Shown piece by piece: positions 1 to 7,779 of a DNA stretch of 64,000 bases. Both the position numbers and the translations under genes were made by a program. Under the pieces are notes generated by a model. The model did no database searches, was not told where the DNA came from, and saw only the letters and a program-made list of their open reading frames with translations. The stretch is from contig CAZORE010000017.1 in the NCBI GenBank assembly GCA_964581815.1, forward strand, positions 1 to 64,000, given 5' to 3'. Source of the stretch: Trebonia sp964581815 (GTDB taxonomy: Bacteria; Actinomycetota; Actinomycetes; Streptosporangiales; Streptosporangiaceae). Positions within the stretch are counted from its first letter, which is position 1. Each line of letters begins with the position of its first letter.

Positions 1-182
1 GGGAGGGCCGCTCCACGGTGGTTCTCCACCTGAACGCCAGTCACGGCCCGCGATAACCGTAGTCCGCCGTCCGGCCCGGGACAACCCGTTTCGACGGTTG
101 CGGGTCGGGTGAAAGTGGTCACCGGGAACTCGCCGGGATTGGCTATTGGGCCAGGTCCACTTCCCGAGTAGGTTCGATTTAC

Positions 183-863
183 GTGACCACTACGAGCATG
201 CCGCCAAGCACCGACCCCGCCCGCGACCCGGTCCCGCTGGCGCCGCCGCAGCCGAGGGTCGCCCCCTGCGTGCTGGCCGGCTCCCTGGTGCGGCTCGAGC
301 CGCTCTCGGCCCGCCACGTTCCCGGCCTGATGCGCGCCGCGGAGGAGGACCGCTCTGCCTACGCCTGGACAGCAGTTCCCCGCGCCGGCGAGGTGGCGGG
401 CTACGTGGCCGCCCGGCTCGCCATGGCCGGAATGACGCCGTTCGCCCAGGTGCGGCTGAGCGACGAAGCGGTGGTGGGCTGCACGACGTATCACAAGCCC
501 CGGGCCTGGCCGCAGCGGGAGGAGCTGTTCGCAGTCGAGATCGGCGGGACATGGCTGGCCGCGTCGGCGCAGCGCACCGGGATCAACGCGGAATCCAAGC
601 TGCTGCTGCTCACCCACGCGTTCGAGACGCTGCGGGTGGAGCGGGTCGAGTGGACAACCGACGCGCGCAACCAGCGGTCACGGCAGGCGATCGCGGGCCT
701 CGGCGCCCGCTTCGAGGGCGTGCTGCGCAACTGGTCGCCGTCGCACGCGCCGGGCGAGGAGGGCAGGCTGCGCGACAGCGCCATGTTCTCGGTGACCGCC
801 GCCGAGTGGCCGGACGTCAAGACGCACCTGGCCGCCCGCCTCGCACGCAGGGCGGCGGGCTGA
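183..863 (+). CDS. GNAT N-acetyltransferase (RimJ/RimL type)
   Basis: This is a probable acetyl-CoA-dependent N-acetyltransferase of the RimJ/RimL group; the acceptor is unknown. After a proline-rich N-terminus of about 28 residues, the protein shows the acceptor-side start 'SLVRLEPLSARHVPGLM' (aa 34-50). The acetyl-CoA-binding region follows at aa 124-150. The C-terminal signature is 'NQRSRQAIAGLGARFEGVLRN' split around aa 163-183, where the family has N-x-R-S-x-x-A-x-x-x-L-G-A followed by an aromatic-EG-LR stretch. GTG at 183 is the longest plausible start; ATG at 198 would remove only five residues. It converges on the NTF2-like gene with 18 bp between stop codons. The acetyltransferase call is firm; the substrate is not inferable. 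Confidence 0.88.
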   Translation: MTTTSMPPSTDPARDPVPLAPPQPRVAPCVLAGSLVRLEPLSARHVPGLMRAAEEDRSAYAWTAVPRAGEVAGYVAARLAMAGMTPFAQVRLSDEAVVGCTTYHKPRAWPQREELFAVEIGGTWLAASAQRTGINAESKLLLLTHAFETLRVERVEWTTDARNQRSRQAIAGLGARFEGVLRNWSPSHAPGEEGRLRDSAMFSVTAAEWPDVKTHLAARLARRAAG

Positions 864-881
864 CCAGGAAGACGGGACCAG

Positions 882-1256
882 TTAGCGGCCGATCTCCGGC
901 GCGTCGAGCAGGCGCAGCCAGCTGCCGTCCGGCTGCCTGCGGGCGACCTGGGCTCGGAAGCCAGCCCCGTCCTTCGCCACCGTGGCGGTGAGCGCGATGT
1001 CGCCGCTGACCAGCGCGGGCAGCGGTTCCTCGAGTGCGAAGCGCGGCATGCGGGGCAGCGCCTGCTCCCAGAACGCGGCGATGGCGTCCCGGCCGGCGGT
1101 CTGGCTGCCCGGCGGGTAGGCCATCACGGCCTGCTCCTCGTACAGCGAGGCGACGCCGACGGCGTCTTTGGCGTTGGCGTACTCGACGAACAACCGGGTG
1201 ATGTCCTCCGGCCGCAGTGCCTTCTGCGGCCGGGCCTTTTTCTCGTGTTCGTTCAT
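882..1256 (-). CDS. NTF2-like / SnoaL-type small protein
   Basis: The 124-residue protein belongs to the NTF2-like (SnoaL/DUF4440) fold: 'EDITRLFVEYANAKDAVGVASLYEEQAVMAYPPG' gives the first helices and cone opening, followed by 'AGRDAIAAFWEQAL' and C-terminal strands ending in 'PDGSWLRLL'. Such proteins act as small isomerases, cyclases or ligand binders; nothing here identifies a substrate. ATG at 1256 is chosen because GGAG lies directly upstream. An in-frame upstream extension to 1292 lacks a ribosome site and would run into the LysR promoter. It is transcribed divergently from the LysR gene at 1327, so that regulator is its likely controller. Confidence 0.75.
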   Translation of the reverse strand: MNEHEKKARPQKALRPEDITRLFVEYANAKDAVGVASLYEEQAVMAYPPGSQTAGRDAIAAFWEQALPRMPRFALEEPLPALVSGDIALTATVAKDGAGFRAQVARRQPDGSWLRLLDAPEIGR

Positions 1257-1326
1257 GTCTCCAGCCTGCTCTCCGGGCAATGAGAAGTCCAACAGATAGT
1301 TCTTCTCTTAGCTAGAATCAGTAGTT

Positions 1327-2235
1327 ATGGAACTTCGCCAGCTTGAGTACCTGGTCGCGGTCGCCGAGGAGGCGAACTTCACCCGTGCCGCGCAGCGGGT
1401 GCACATCAGCCAGTCCGGGATCAGCGCGCAGGTGCGAGAGCTTGAGCGGGACCTCGGCGCGCCGCTGATCGACCGCTCGGCGCGCGCCGCCCGGCTCACC
1501 GACGCGGGGGCGGCCGCGCTGCCGCATGCCCGGGCCGCGCTCGCGGCCGCCGCCGCGCTCCGCCAGGCGGTCAGCGAGGTCAGCGGGCTGATCAGGGGCC
1601 GCCTCGTGGTGGGCATGGTGACCGCGTGCACCGTCCCCGGCCTGTTCGAATCCCTCGCCCTGTTCCACGGCGCCCATCCCGGCGTCGCCGTCACCCTGGC
1701 CGAGGACGAGTCCGCCGCGCTCGTCGAGCGGGTCAGGTCGGGCACCGCCGACCTGGCGCTGATCGGCGCGGCCGGCGCCCCGCCGCCCGACCTGGAGTCG
1801 CTCACCGTGGTCAGCGAGCGGCTGGCGGCCGCCGCCGCGCCAGGCCACCCGCTGCTGGCCGGCCGGGCCGCGGTGACGCTCGCGGACCTGGCCGGGCACC
1901 CGGTGGTGTGCCTGCCCGAGGGCACCGGCATCCGCGCCACCCTGGACGCCGCGTGCGCCGCGGCCGGCGTCCGGCTGGACGTCACCCTTGAGGCCAGCGC
2001 GCCCGGCACCGTCGCGGACCTGGCCGCCCGCGGTCTCGGCGTCGCCGTGCTGTCGGAGTCGATGGCCGCCGCCCATTCCGCCCGGCTGCACGCCGTGCCG
2101 GTCAGCGACGCTGCCCTGCCCGCCGTGCTCGCCCTGGTCTGGAAGCCGGGGCCGGGCCCGGCGGCGCGCGAGTTCCTGCGCTGCTGCCGCCAGGCCTTCC
2201 CCGCCGGGAACCAGGCCGCGGTCGCGCGCGGCTGA
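1327..2235 (+). CDS. LysR-family transcriptional regulator
   Basis: This is a full-length (302 aa) LysR regulator. The N-terminal winged helix-turn-helix covers aa 1-60 ('ELRQLEYLVAVAEEANFTRAAQRVHISQSG...'), with the characteristic leading 'LRQL' and the recognition helix containing 'SQSGISAQVRELE'. Residues 90-295 form the two-lobed effector-binding domain. It is divergent from the NTF2-like gene, and the 70-bp gap contains an AT-richer stretch (1291-1326, TAG..N12..CTA) consistent with a LysR box of the T-N11-A type. LysR proteins usually activate the divergent gene in response to a small ligand; the ligand is unknown. The ATG start leaves the HTH at the normal distance from the N-terminus. 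Confidence 0.92.
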   Translation: MELRQLEYLVAVAEEANFTRAAQRVHISQSGISAQVRELERDLGAPLIDRSARAARLTDAGAAALPHARAALAAAAALRQAVSEVSGLIRGRLVVGMVTACTVPGLFESLALFHGAHPGVAVTLAEDESAALVERVRSGTADLALIGAAGAPPPDLESLTVVSERLAAAAAPGHPLLAGRAAVTLADLAGHPVVCLPEGTGIRATLDAACAAAGVRLDVTLEASAPGTVADLAARGLGVAVLSESMAAAHSARLHAVPVSDAALPAVLALVWKPGPGPAAREFLRCCRQAFPAGNQAAVARG

Positions 2236-2341
2236 CCGCGCCGCACCGGCCAGCAGTCTAGTCCCTGGCATGTACCACCTCATGGTCGGGTTCGGGGATA
2301 CGGTAGGAAGGAATGCAAATGGGGCTAGGCGAGGAGGCGGC

Positions 2342-3049
2342 GTGCGGGACGACGGGCGTCGGGCCCGCATCCTGGCGGCGGTCATCGAAAAGGACACTGT
2401 TGCCGGTGCGGGCGAGCTGATAGCGGGGCTCTGCCGGTTCGCGGTGGATGAGATGGCGTTGTCCGGGTGCGCGCTCGTGCTGATGGCGGGGGCGGAGTCG
2501 GCGGCCATGCTGTCCGGAGCCGGGCGGCACGCCGCTACGGTTACCGGGCTGCAGATCGACCTGGGTGAGGGCCCGTGCCTGCAGGCTTACACGTCCGGGG
2601 TTCCGGTGCTGCTGCCGGACCTGGCGGAGACCGCGAACCGCTGGCCGGCGTTCGCGGCGGCGGCCCTGGCGGCTGGCGTGCACGCCGAGTTCTCCCTGCC
2701 GTTGACCGCGGGGCGGAGCGGGATCGGCACATTCGACCTGTGCCGGGACAGGCCGGGGATGCTAAGCGATGAGCACCTGGCGGACGCCCTGGTTGCCGCG
2801 GACATCGCCCGTGACGCCGTGCTGTTCCAGCAGTACGCGCCGGGAGGGCGGGATCTGGCGGAGTTGCTGCATACGGGCGACTCGGACCGGATCGTGGTTT
2901 ATCAGGCGACTGGGATGATCTCCGCGCAGCTGAATGAGACCACGTCCAACGCGCTCGCCCGGCTGCGGGCTGCGGCTTTCGCGAGCGGGCGCCCGATGTA
3001 CGACATCGCGCAGGATGTCGTGGAACGGCGGGTGCGGTTCGATGAGTGA
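2342..3049 (+). CDS. GAF-ANTAR domain regulator
   Basis: This is a two-domain regulator of 235 aa. The N-terminal GAF domain (about aa 20-150) contains the family pattern 'LGEGPCLQAYTSG' and 'RWPAFAAAAL'. The C-terminal ANTAR domain (aa 175-235, 'TGDSDRIVVYQATGMISAQLNETTSNALARLRAAAFASGRPMYDIAQDVVERR') is a three-helix RNA-binding module that prevents transcription termination by binding paired hairpins. GAF-ANTAR proteins are typical of actinomycetes and sense an unidentified small molecule. GTG at 2342 is chosen because GAGGAGG lies 4-5 nt upstream; in-frame upstream sequence overlaps the LysR 3' end. It overlaps the next GAF-ANTAR gene by 8 bp (ATGAGTGA), so the two are translationally coupled paralogues. 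Confidence 0.85.
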   Translation: MRDDGRRARILAAVIEKDTVAGAGELIAGLCRFAVDEMALSGCALVLMAGAESAAMLSGAGRHAATVTGLQIDLGEGPCLQAYTSGVPVLLPDLAETANRWPAFAAAALAAGVHAEFSLPLTAGRSGIGTFDLCRDRPGMLSDEHLADALVAADIARDAVLFQQYAPGGRDLAELLHTGDSDRIVVYQATGMISAQLNETTSNALARLRAAAFASGRPMYDIAQDVVERRVRFDE

Positions 3050-3818
3050 GACCGGCGGCGGCACGGCCGCCCGGCCCGGAGACTATCGCCAGACTGACCG
3101 AGGGAGCCGCGAGGCCGCGCTGGCCCGGGTTTTCGTGCGCCTGGCGGACACGCTGGCCAGCGACTTTGACATCGTCGATTTCCTGCATGGCCTGTCCGCC
3201 GACGCCGTTGAGGTCCTGGGAGCCGAGGCGGCCGGGGTAATGCTGGCCGACGCGCGCGGCGGGCTGCGGCTGATCGCATCCTCCGACGAGCGGATGCGGC
3301 TGCTTGAGCTCTTCGAGCTTCAGGGAGCGCAGGGCCCGTGCCTGGACGCGTTCTCCACGGGCCGGCCCCTGCAAGCGAACGCGGAAAGCAGCAGCATCCG
3401 CTGGCCGGTCTTCGCGCAACGATCATCCAGCTCGGGCTTCCAGATGATGTGCGCGGTCCCGCTGCGCGTACGAACGAGCGTGATCGGCGCAATGAACCTG
3501 TTCCGGGCCAGTGACGAGCCGTTCACCGATGACGAGATGGACATAGCGCAGGCCATGGCGGAAATGGCGGCAATCGGGCTGATCCAGGAAAAAGCGCTCC
3601 GGGAACACAGCCTGCTGACCGAGCAGCTTCAGGCCGCCCTGAACAGCCGGGTGATGATCGAGCAGGCCAAGGGAATGCTCGCCGAGTACCTGGATGTGGC
3701 GATGGGCGACGCCTTCGAACTGCTGCGGACATACGCGCGCAACCATAACCGTAAGCTCTCCGACGTCGCCCGCGACTTGGTCGACCGGAAGATCACGAGT
3801 ACCGCGCTGATCGCGTGA
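3042..3818 (+). CDS. GAF-ANTAR domain regulator, second copy
   Basis: This 258-residue protein is a paralogue of its upstream neighbour. The GAF domain lies at about aa 30-165 ('LADTLASDFDIVDFLHGLS', 'QGPCLDAFSTGRPLQ', 'VIGAMNLFRAS'). A short connecting helix leads to the ANTAR domain at aa 195-255 ('LNSRVMIEQAKGMLAEYLDVAMGDAFELLRTYARNHNRKLSDVARDLV'). This ANTAR is closer to consensus than the first copy: it keeps the conserved 'IEQAKGMLA' helix and the aromatic/alanine positions of RNA-binding ANTAR domains, whereas the first copy has 'VYQATGMIS'. The two may therefore work as an unequal pair. ATG at 3042 overlaps the upstream stop, and a hairpin follows the stop codon. Confidence 0.9.
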   Translation: MSETGGGTAARPGDYRQTDRGSREAALARVFVRLADTLASDFDIVDFLHGLSADAVEVLGAEAAGVMLADARGGLRLIASSDERMRLLELFELQGAQGPCLDAFSTGRPLQANAESSSIRWPVFAQRSSSSGFQMMCAVPLRVRTSVIGAMNLFRASDEPFTDDEMDIAQAMAEMAAIGLIQEKALREHSLLTEQLQAALNSRVMIEQAKGMLAEYLDVAMGDAFELLRTYARNHNRKLSDVARDLVDRKITSTALIA

Positions 3819-3822
3819 CCTT

Positions 3823-3837
3823 GCCAGGAACCCTGGC
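3823..3837 (+). terminator. Hairpin terminator after GAF-ANTAR pair
   Basis: A perfect 6-bp stem GCCAGG/CCTGGC with a 3-nt loop begins four bases after the stop codon of the second GAF-ANTAR gene and is followed by GGTT. It lacks a long U-tract, as is usual in high-GC actinomycetes. It probably ends the two-gene operon. Confidence 0.55.
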
Positions 3838-3951
3838 GGTTCAGTGCGGCCGCGGCAGCGCTGCCCGTCGGCGCGCCTACCGGTGCCGGACCGGAAACGG
3901 TTGCCCCGCACCCGGCCCGCGGCCACGGGACGAGTGCGGGGCGGTCTGCGG

Positions 3952-4605
3952 TTAGGTCAAGCTGGGCACCTGCTCGCTGGCGGCGACTGCCTCGTGCGCC
4001 ACGGCGGGTGGCTTCTGTACGGTCAGCCAGATGCTCGCGATGAGCACCCACAGCATCGTGCCGAGCAGGCAGAACCAGGCGATCGGCGGGACGAGCGCCA
4101 CGACGCCCACGGCGAACAGCACCCAGCCCATCGCGGCCGGCAGCATCCGACCGGCCACCATGGCCAGGCCGCCCAGGATGCCGAACAGGACGACTCCGAG
4201 CAAGATGGGCAGGAAGAAGTCGTTCTGCAGCAGGTTCAGCGTCTGCGCCGAGGCGGCCGTCAGGTGACTGGTGTCGAGGGCGAGCACTAGGTTGAAGCCG
4301 AGCGTGGCGGTCAGTCCGACGGCCAGGCAGACCGCGCCCGCGACCAGGCCGACGGCCGTCCACCGCTCGCCCCGGCGGACGCGCCCGGCGAGCGTCACCG
4401 CGAACGCGACAACGAGGGCCATCGCCAGCGCGGCGAACAGGTTGCTCAGGATCTGGCTGGTGTGATGCGCGGTGTACCAGGAGATCACCTGCGCGCCCGT
4501 CTGGTCGCTGCCGGGGGTGCTCGACCCCGTCACGAACGAGGCGACGAACGCGGCGGCGCTCAGTGCGCCTGCCAGCGGCCCCCACCTGGTTAGCCATGCC
4601 TGCAT
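3952..4605 (-). CDS. Integral membrane protein, unknown function
   Basis: The 217-residue protein has about six hydrophobic segments, for example 'GALSAAAFVASFV', 'LFAALAMALVVAFAVTLAG', 'AVGLVAGAVCLAVGLTATLG', 'LPILLGVVLFGILGGLAMVAG', and a long C-terminal double span. The loops are short and the C-terminal tail is soluble. No catalytic or transporter motif is recognisable, so function is left open. ATG at 4605 is preferred over GTG at 4614 because GGGGAAGG sits 8 nt upstream of it. The region just upstream (4641-4764) carries an array of GCTAACG-type repeats that probably regulate this gene. It points towards the GAF-ANTAR operon and converges with it. Confidence 0.7.
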   Translation of the reverse strand: MQAWLTRWGPLAGALSAAAFVASFVTGSSTPGSDQTGAQVISWYTAHHTSQILSNLFAALAMALVVAFAVTLAGRVRRGERWTAVGLVAGAVCLAVGLTATLGFNLVLALDTSHLTAASAQTLNLLQNDFFLPILLGVVLFGILGGLAMVAGRMLPAAMGWVLFAVGVVALVPPIAWFCLLGTMLWVLIASIWLTVQKPPAVAHEAVAASEQVPSLT

Positions 4606-4713
4606 GGAATTCACCTTCCCCGAAGAATCTTTGCTACCTGGTGCTAATCGTCAGGGAACGGGGGCCGCACCGCCTCACGGTAGGCACCACAATGATTTGC
4701 CAATCCGGCTCGC

Positions 4714-4764
4714 GCTAACGCCCTGGTCAGTTCGTGCTAACGCCCTGATGAGCAGGTGCTAGCG
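4714..4764. promoter_or_regulatory. 22-bp-spaced GCTAACG repeat array
   Basis: GCTAACGCCCTG occurs at 4714 and again at 4736, and GCTAGCG at 4758: three sites spaced exactly 22 bp, about two helical turns. A fourth related site, GTGCTAATCG, lies at 4641. The array is upstream of the leftward membrane protein gene and touches the 3' end of the EamA gene. Same-face direct repeats are typical of cooperative regulator binding; the binding protein is unknown. Confidence 0.5.
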
Positions 4765-5745
4765 TCCGGAGGCGACCGGGTCCGGCTGCGCGCCGGGGGC
4801 GGGCAACAGCTCGCCAGGGCGCTCTCCCGGCGCTGTCCGCTCCTCACCGGCCCGTTGCTCCGGCGCCTGGCCCTCGCTGCCGTGGCGGGGAAGCCGGATG
4901 ACGCCCTGGGCGATGAGGACGCCGGCCACGAGCAGGGCGGCCCCGGTCAGCGCGGCGGTCCCCGGCGCCTCGCCGAGCAGCGCCCACGCGCTGGCCATCG
5001 CGACCACCGGGGCGAGCAGCACCCAGGGCACGACCTTGCCCGACGGGTGCCGCGACAGCAGCCGGTTGAAGACCGCGTACCCGACAAGCGAGCACAGCCC
5101 CGCGGTATACGCCGTCGACAGCACGCCGTGCCAGCCAAGGTTCTCCAGGCCGCGGCCCACGGCGGCGGGCCCGTCGATAAGCAGGCTGAGGCCGAGCAGC
5201 GGCAGGGGGACCACCGTCGCCGACCAGACGGTGAGCGCGAGCCCGCCTGGCGCCTTCGCCGCGCGGGACACCACGTTGCCGATCCCCCAGGACAGGCCCG
5301 CGAGCAGGCACAGCGCCAGGGCGAGCGGGCGGACCTGGCCGCCACTGCCGAGCGCGACCACGACAAGGCCGCCGACGCCCAGGGAGACCCCGGCCACCTG
5401 CGCCCTGGTCGGCGGCTCGCGCAGCGCGGCGGCGGCGATCACGATGGTGAACGGCACCTGCGCCTGCAGCACCAGCGCGGAAAGACCGGGCGGCATGCCC
5501 AGGTGCATCGACAGGTACAGCAGCCCGAACTGGCCGAGGCTCATGAACGCGCCGACGGCGGCCACCGTACGAAACGGCACCGGCGGGCGCGGCACGAGGA
5601 AGCAGGCGGGCACGGCCACCACGGTGAACCGGATCGCCGCGAACAGCAGCGGCGGCACCGTCCCCATCCCCCAGTCGATCACGACGAAGTTGAAGCCCCA
5701 CAGGGCGGCGACCAGGGCGGCGAGTGCGGTATCACGGCGGTTCAC
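4759..5745 (-). CDS. EamA/DMT-family exporter
   Basis: This 328-residue inner-membrane protein has the drug/metabolite transporter layout of ten membrane segments in two EamA repeats. Repeat 1 begins 'ALAALVAALWGFNFVVIDWGMG', with the typical W-G-x-N/S-F/Y signature near the first helix. Repeat 2 begins near 'PLALALCLLAGLSWGIGNVVSRAA', with W-G-x-x-x-V. Family members export amino acids, pigments or metabolites by proton exchange. The C-terminal tail is hydrophilic. The gene is divergent from a LysR regulator 75 bp away, a common arrangement in which LysR induces the exporter. The exported compound cannot be deduced. Confidence 0.87.
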   Translation of the reverse strand: MNRRDTALAALVAALWGFNFVVIDWGMGTVPPLLFAAIRFTVVAVPACFLVPRPPVPFRTVAAVGAFMSLGQFGLLYLSMHLGMPPGLSALVLQAQVPFTIVIAAAALREPPTRAQVAGVSLGVGGLVVVALGSGGQVRPLALALCLLAGLSWGIGNVVSRAAKAPGGLALTVWSATVVPLPLLGLSLLIDGPAAVGRGLENLGWHGVLSTAYTAGLCSLVGYAVFNRLLSRHPSGKVVPWVLLAPVVAMASAWALLGEAPGTAALTGAALLVAGVLIAQGVIRLPRHGSEGQAPEQRAGEERTAPGERPGELLPAPGAQPDPVASGR

Positions 5746-5770
5746 GCCACCCAGTGTGACCCGGACAAAC

Positions 5771-5822
5771 CATGAAGCACCAGCGAATATTCGTGCAATA
5801 GATCATGTAGCATTGCTTCATG
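5771..5822. promoter_or_regulatory. Divergent LysR/EamA operator region
   Basis: A perfect 9-bp inverted repeat, CATGAAGCA (5771-5779) and TGCTTCATG (5814-5822), flanks a second palindrome, CGAATATTCG (5784-5793). The right arm includes the LysR ATG start at 5820. The AT-rich inner palindrome fits a LysR recognition site, and the outer arms would place regulator subunits over both promoters. This is inferred from sequence symmetry only. Confidence 0.55.
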
Positions 5823-6716
5823 ATCGACCTGGTGGCCCTGGACTCGCTGCGGGCCGTGGGCGCCCACGGCTCGGTGACCGCGGCGGCCGACGCGCTCGGC
5901 TTCACCCCGAGCGCGGTGTCGCAGCAGGTCAAGCGCCTGGAGAAGCAGACCGGCGTGCCGCTGCTCGAGCGGGTCGGCCGGGGCGTGATGCTCACCAGGC
6001 ACGGCAGGCACCTCGTCGAGCAGGGCACGCGACTGCTCGCCGGCCTGGAGGAACTGCAGGCCGGGCTGCACCAGCAGGCGGGGACCGTCGCCGGGCACGT
6101 GCGGCTGACCGCGTTCTCCACCGCGATGCGCGGGCTGATCGCGCCCGCGCTGCCCGCCGTCCTCGCGGCCCATCCGCACCTGCGCGTCACCCTCGCGGAG
6201 CACGAGCCGTGGGACACGGTCAGCCTGGTCGCGTCCGGGCAGGCCGACCTCGGCGTCGCGCACAGCTGGGGCGACCTGCCGCTGCCGGTGCCCGACCACC
6301 TCACCCGCACCGCCCTGGCCCGCGACCTTGCCGAGGTGATCGTCCGCCGCGATCACCGGCTAGCCGGCCGTGTCGTCGTCACGCCGCGCGACCTGGCCGA
6401 TGAGGACTGGATCGCCACCCCCGAGGGGTCCATCTGCCGGCAGTGGCTGCTGCGCATGTACGACGGCACCGGCCGCTCCCCCCGGATCGCGCACGTCGCC
6501 ATGGAGTTCGACAGTCACCTGGCCCTAGTCCGCGCCGGGCTCGGCATCGCGCTCATCCCCCGGCTCGGCCGCGCGCCCCTGGGCGATGACCTGACGGCCG
6601 TGCCGGTCGCCGACCCGGTGCCGAGCCGCGAGATCGTCGCGCTGCACCGCGGCTCAATGACCGACTCCCCCGCGATCTCGGCGCTGCTCGCCGCCCTCGT
6701 CAGTGATCACGGCTGA
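5820..6716 (+). CDS. LysR-family transcriptional regulator
   Basis: This is a standard 298-residue LysR protein. The N-terminal HTH (aa 1-60) reads 'VALDSLRAVGAHGSVTAAADALGFTPSAVSQQVKRLE', followed by the linker helix and a periplasmic-binding-protein-like effector domain from about aa 90 ('VRLTAFSTAMRGLIAPALPAVLAAHPHLRVTLAE'). It most likely controls the divergent EamA exporter and its own promoter through the palindromes at 5771-5822. The start codon lies within the right arm of that operator, so autoregulation by steric block is plausible. Effector unknown. Confidence 0.93.
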   Translation: MIDLVALDSLRAVGAHGSVTAAADALGFTPSAVSQQVKRLEKQTGVPLLERVGRGVMLTRHGRHLVEQGTRLLAGLEELQAGLHQQAGTVAGHVRLTAFSTAMRGLIAPALPAVLAAHPHLRVTLAEHEPWDTVSLVASGQADLGVAHSWGDLPLPVPDHLTRTALARDLAEVIVRRDHRLAGRVVVTPRDLADEDWIATPEGSICRQWLLRMYDGTGRSPRIAHVAMEFDSHLALVRAGLGIALIPRLGRAPLGDDLTAVPVADPVPSREIVALHRGSMTDSPAISALLAALVSDHG

Positions 6717-6808
6717 GGTCACGGCGCCGCGCGTGCGCCGACCGCGCGGGCCGGATGGCCCCGTGACCTGGCTGGCTGAGCCCGCGCTCGTTCGGGATGC
6801 CCGGTGAG

Positions 6809-7705
6809 CTACCGCTGGGCGGCGGTGGCGGCGATCGTCGCGTAGGACATGGTGAAGGACCCGCCCGCCGCGTCGACGGCCGCGCCCATCCCGGTGAGGA
6901 TCTCCGCCTGGGCACGGGGCGCCATCCGGGTAAAGCCGCCGGTGGTGGGCACCAGGTCAAGCCACTCCGCCCTGGTGTAGGGGCGCTCCCAGCGGGACAG
7001 CCACTCCTCGGCCGCACAGAAACCGCCGGCCAGGCGCATCCCGTCGGCCGCCCGCTCGCACCCGAGCCGGTAGGCGTCGAGCGCGGGGCGCTTCCAGAAT
7101 TCGCCGAACGGCGAGCCGGGCAGTACCCGCGCGAAGACCTCGGCGAACGCCTCGCGCAGCGCCGCGGGCGGCTCGAAGGCGTTCCAGAACACCGCGAGCC
7201 GGCCACCCGGCCGCAGCACCGCGGCAGCCCGCGCCGCGCCCGCGACCGGGTCCACCCAGTGCCAGGCCTGCGCGGCGATGACGGCGTCGAACGAGCGGCC
7301 CGCCGGATCCCAGTCCTCGAACTTCGCGACCTCGGCCGCGGTCCCGCCCCGCCTGGCCAGCTCGGCCATCCGCGAGTCGGGGTCGATGCCGAGCACCAGG
7401 CAGCCGGCCGCCTGGAAGAGCCGGGAGGAGATGCCCGTACCGCAGCCGACGTCGAGCACGTCGCGTCCCGGGCTGGCGGCGACAATCCGGTCCACCAGGT
7501 CGGCGGGATAGCTGGGACGGGCGCGGTCGTAGCGGCCGGCGTCGGCGCCGAAGCCCTCGGCGACCTGCCGGTAGGCGTGCGACGGCCGGCCGTCGGGCAC
7601 GGCCGGGTCATCCGGCGCTCCCGGGTCGGCGGGCGCTCCCGAGTTGTCCGGCCCTGAAGCGGACGGCCCCTGCGGTTGCGGCGGCTCAGGCGGTAGAGTG
7701 ACCAT
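6809..7705 (-). CDS. Class I SAM-dependent methyltransferase
   Basis: The 298-residue protein has the Rossmann methyltransferase core. Motif I reads 'VLDVGCGTGISSRLF' (about aa 97-111), the acidic end of strand 2 is 'VLGIDPDSRMAELARR', the post-I region is 'FEDWDPAGRSFDAVIAAQAWHWVD', and 'AVLRPGGRLAVFWN' provides motif III. The 'RYDRARPSYPADLVDRI' start is typical of the ubiquinone/menaquinone-like Methyltransf_11/25 group. The first 60 residues are a disordered Pro/Ala-rich leader. The acceptor is unknown. It is divergent from a TetR gene, and its ATG at 7705 lies inside the left operator copy, so TetR repression is expected. Confidence 0.88.
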   Translation of the reverse strand: MVTLPPEPPQPQGPSASGPDNSGAPADPGAPDDPAVPDGRPSHAYRQVAEGFGADAGRYDRARPSYPADLVDRIVAASPGRDVLDVGCGTGISSRLFQAAGCLVLGIDPDSRMAELARRGGTAAEVAKFEDWDPAGRSFDAVIAAQAWHWVDPVAGAARAAAVLRPGGRLAVFWNAFEPPAALREAFAEVFARVLPGSPFGEFWKRPALDAYRLGCERAADGMRLAGGFCAAEEWLSRWERPYTRAEWLDLVPTTGGFTRMAPRAQAEILTGMGAAVDAAGGSFTMSYATIAATAAQR

Positions 7706-7736
7706 GCGCCCACTTTAAATGGGCATGCGCCCACTT
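7704..7736. promoter_or_regulatory. TetR operator between methyltransferase and TetR genes
   Basis: ATGCGCCCACTT occurs twice (7704-7715 and 7725-7736), exactly 21 bp apart. Each copy can pair with the central TGGGC (7720-7724): GCCCA..TGGGC to the left and TGGGC..GCCCA to the right (7720-7733). The array overlaps the start codon of the leftward methyltransferase gene and lies just upstream of the TetR gene. Two overlapping half-site palindromes suggest binding of two TetR dimers and autoregulation. Confidence 0.65.
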
Positions 7737-7779
7737 AACTAGCGTGTTCGCGGACGGCGAAGGAAGGACGGATGACCAG

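Noticed and set aside
1..182. GGTGG/CCACC hairpin at 17-30 as a terminator
   Set aside because: Stem of 5 bp without a T-tract, and the upstream gene is outside the window; too weak to call.
4756..5775. Plus-strand 339-residue frame over the EamA gene
   Set aside because: It is a GC-rich shadow frame with low-complexity composition and no domain.
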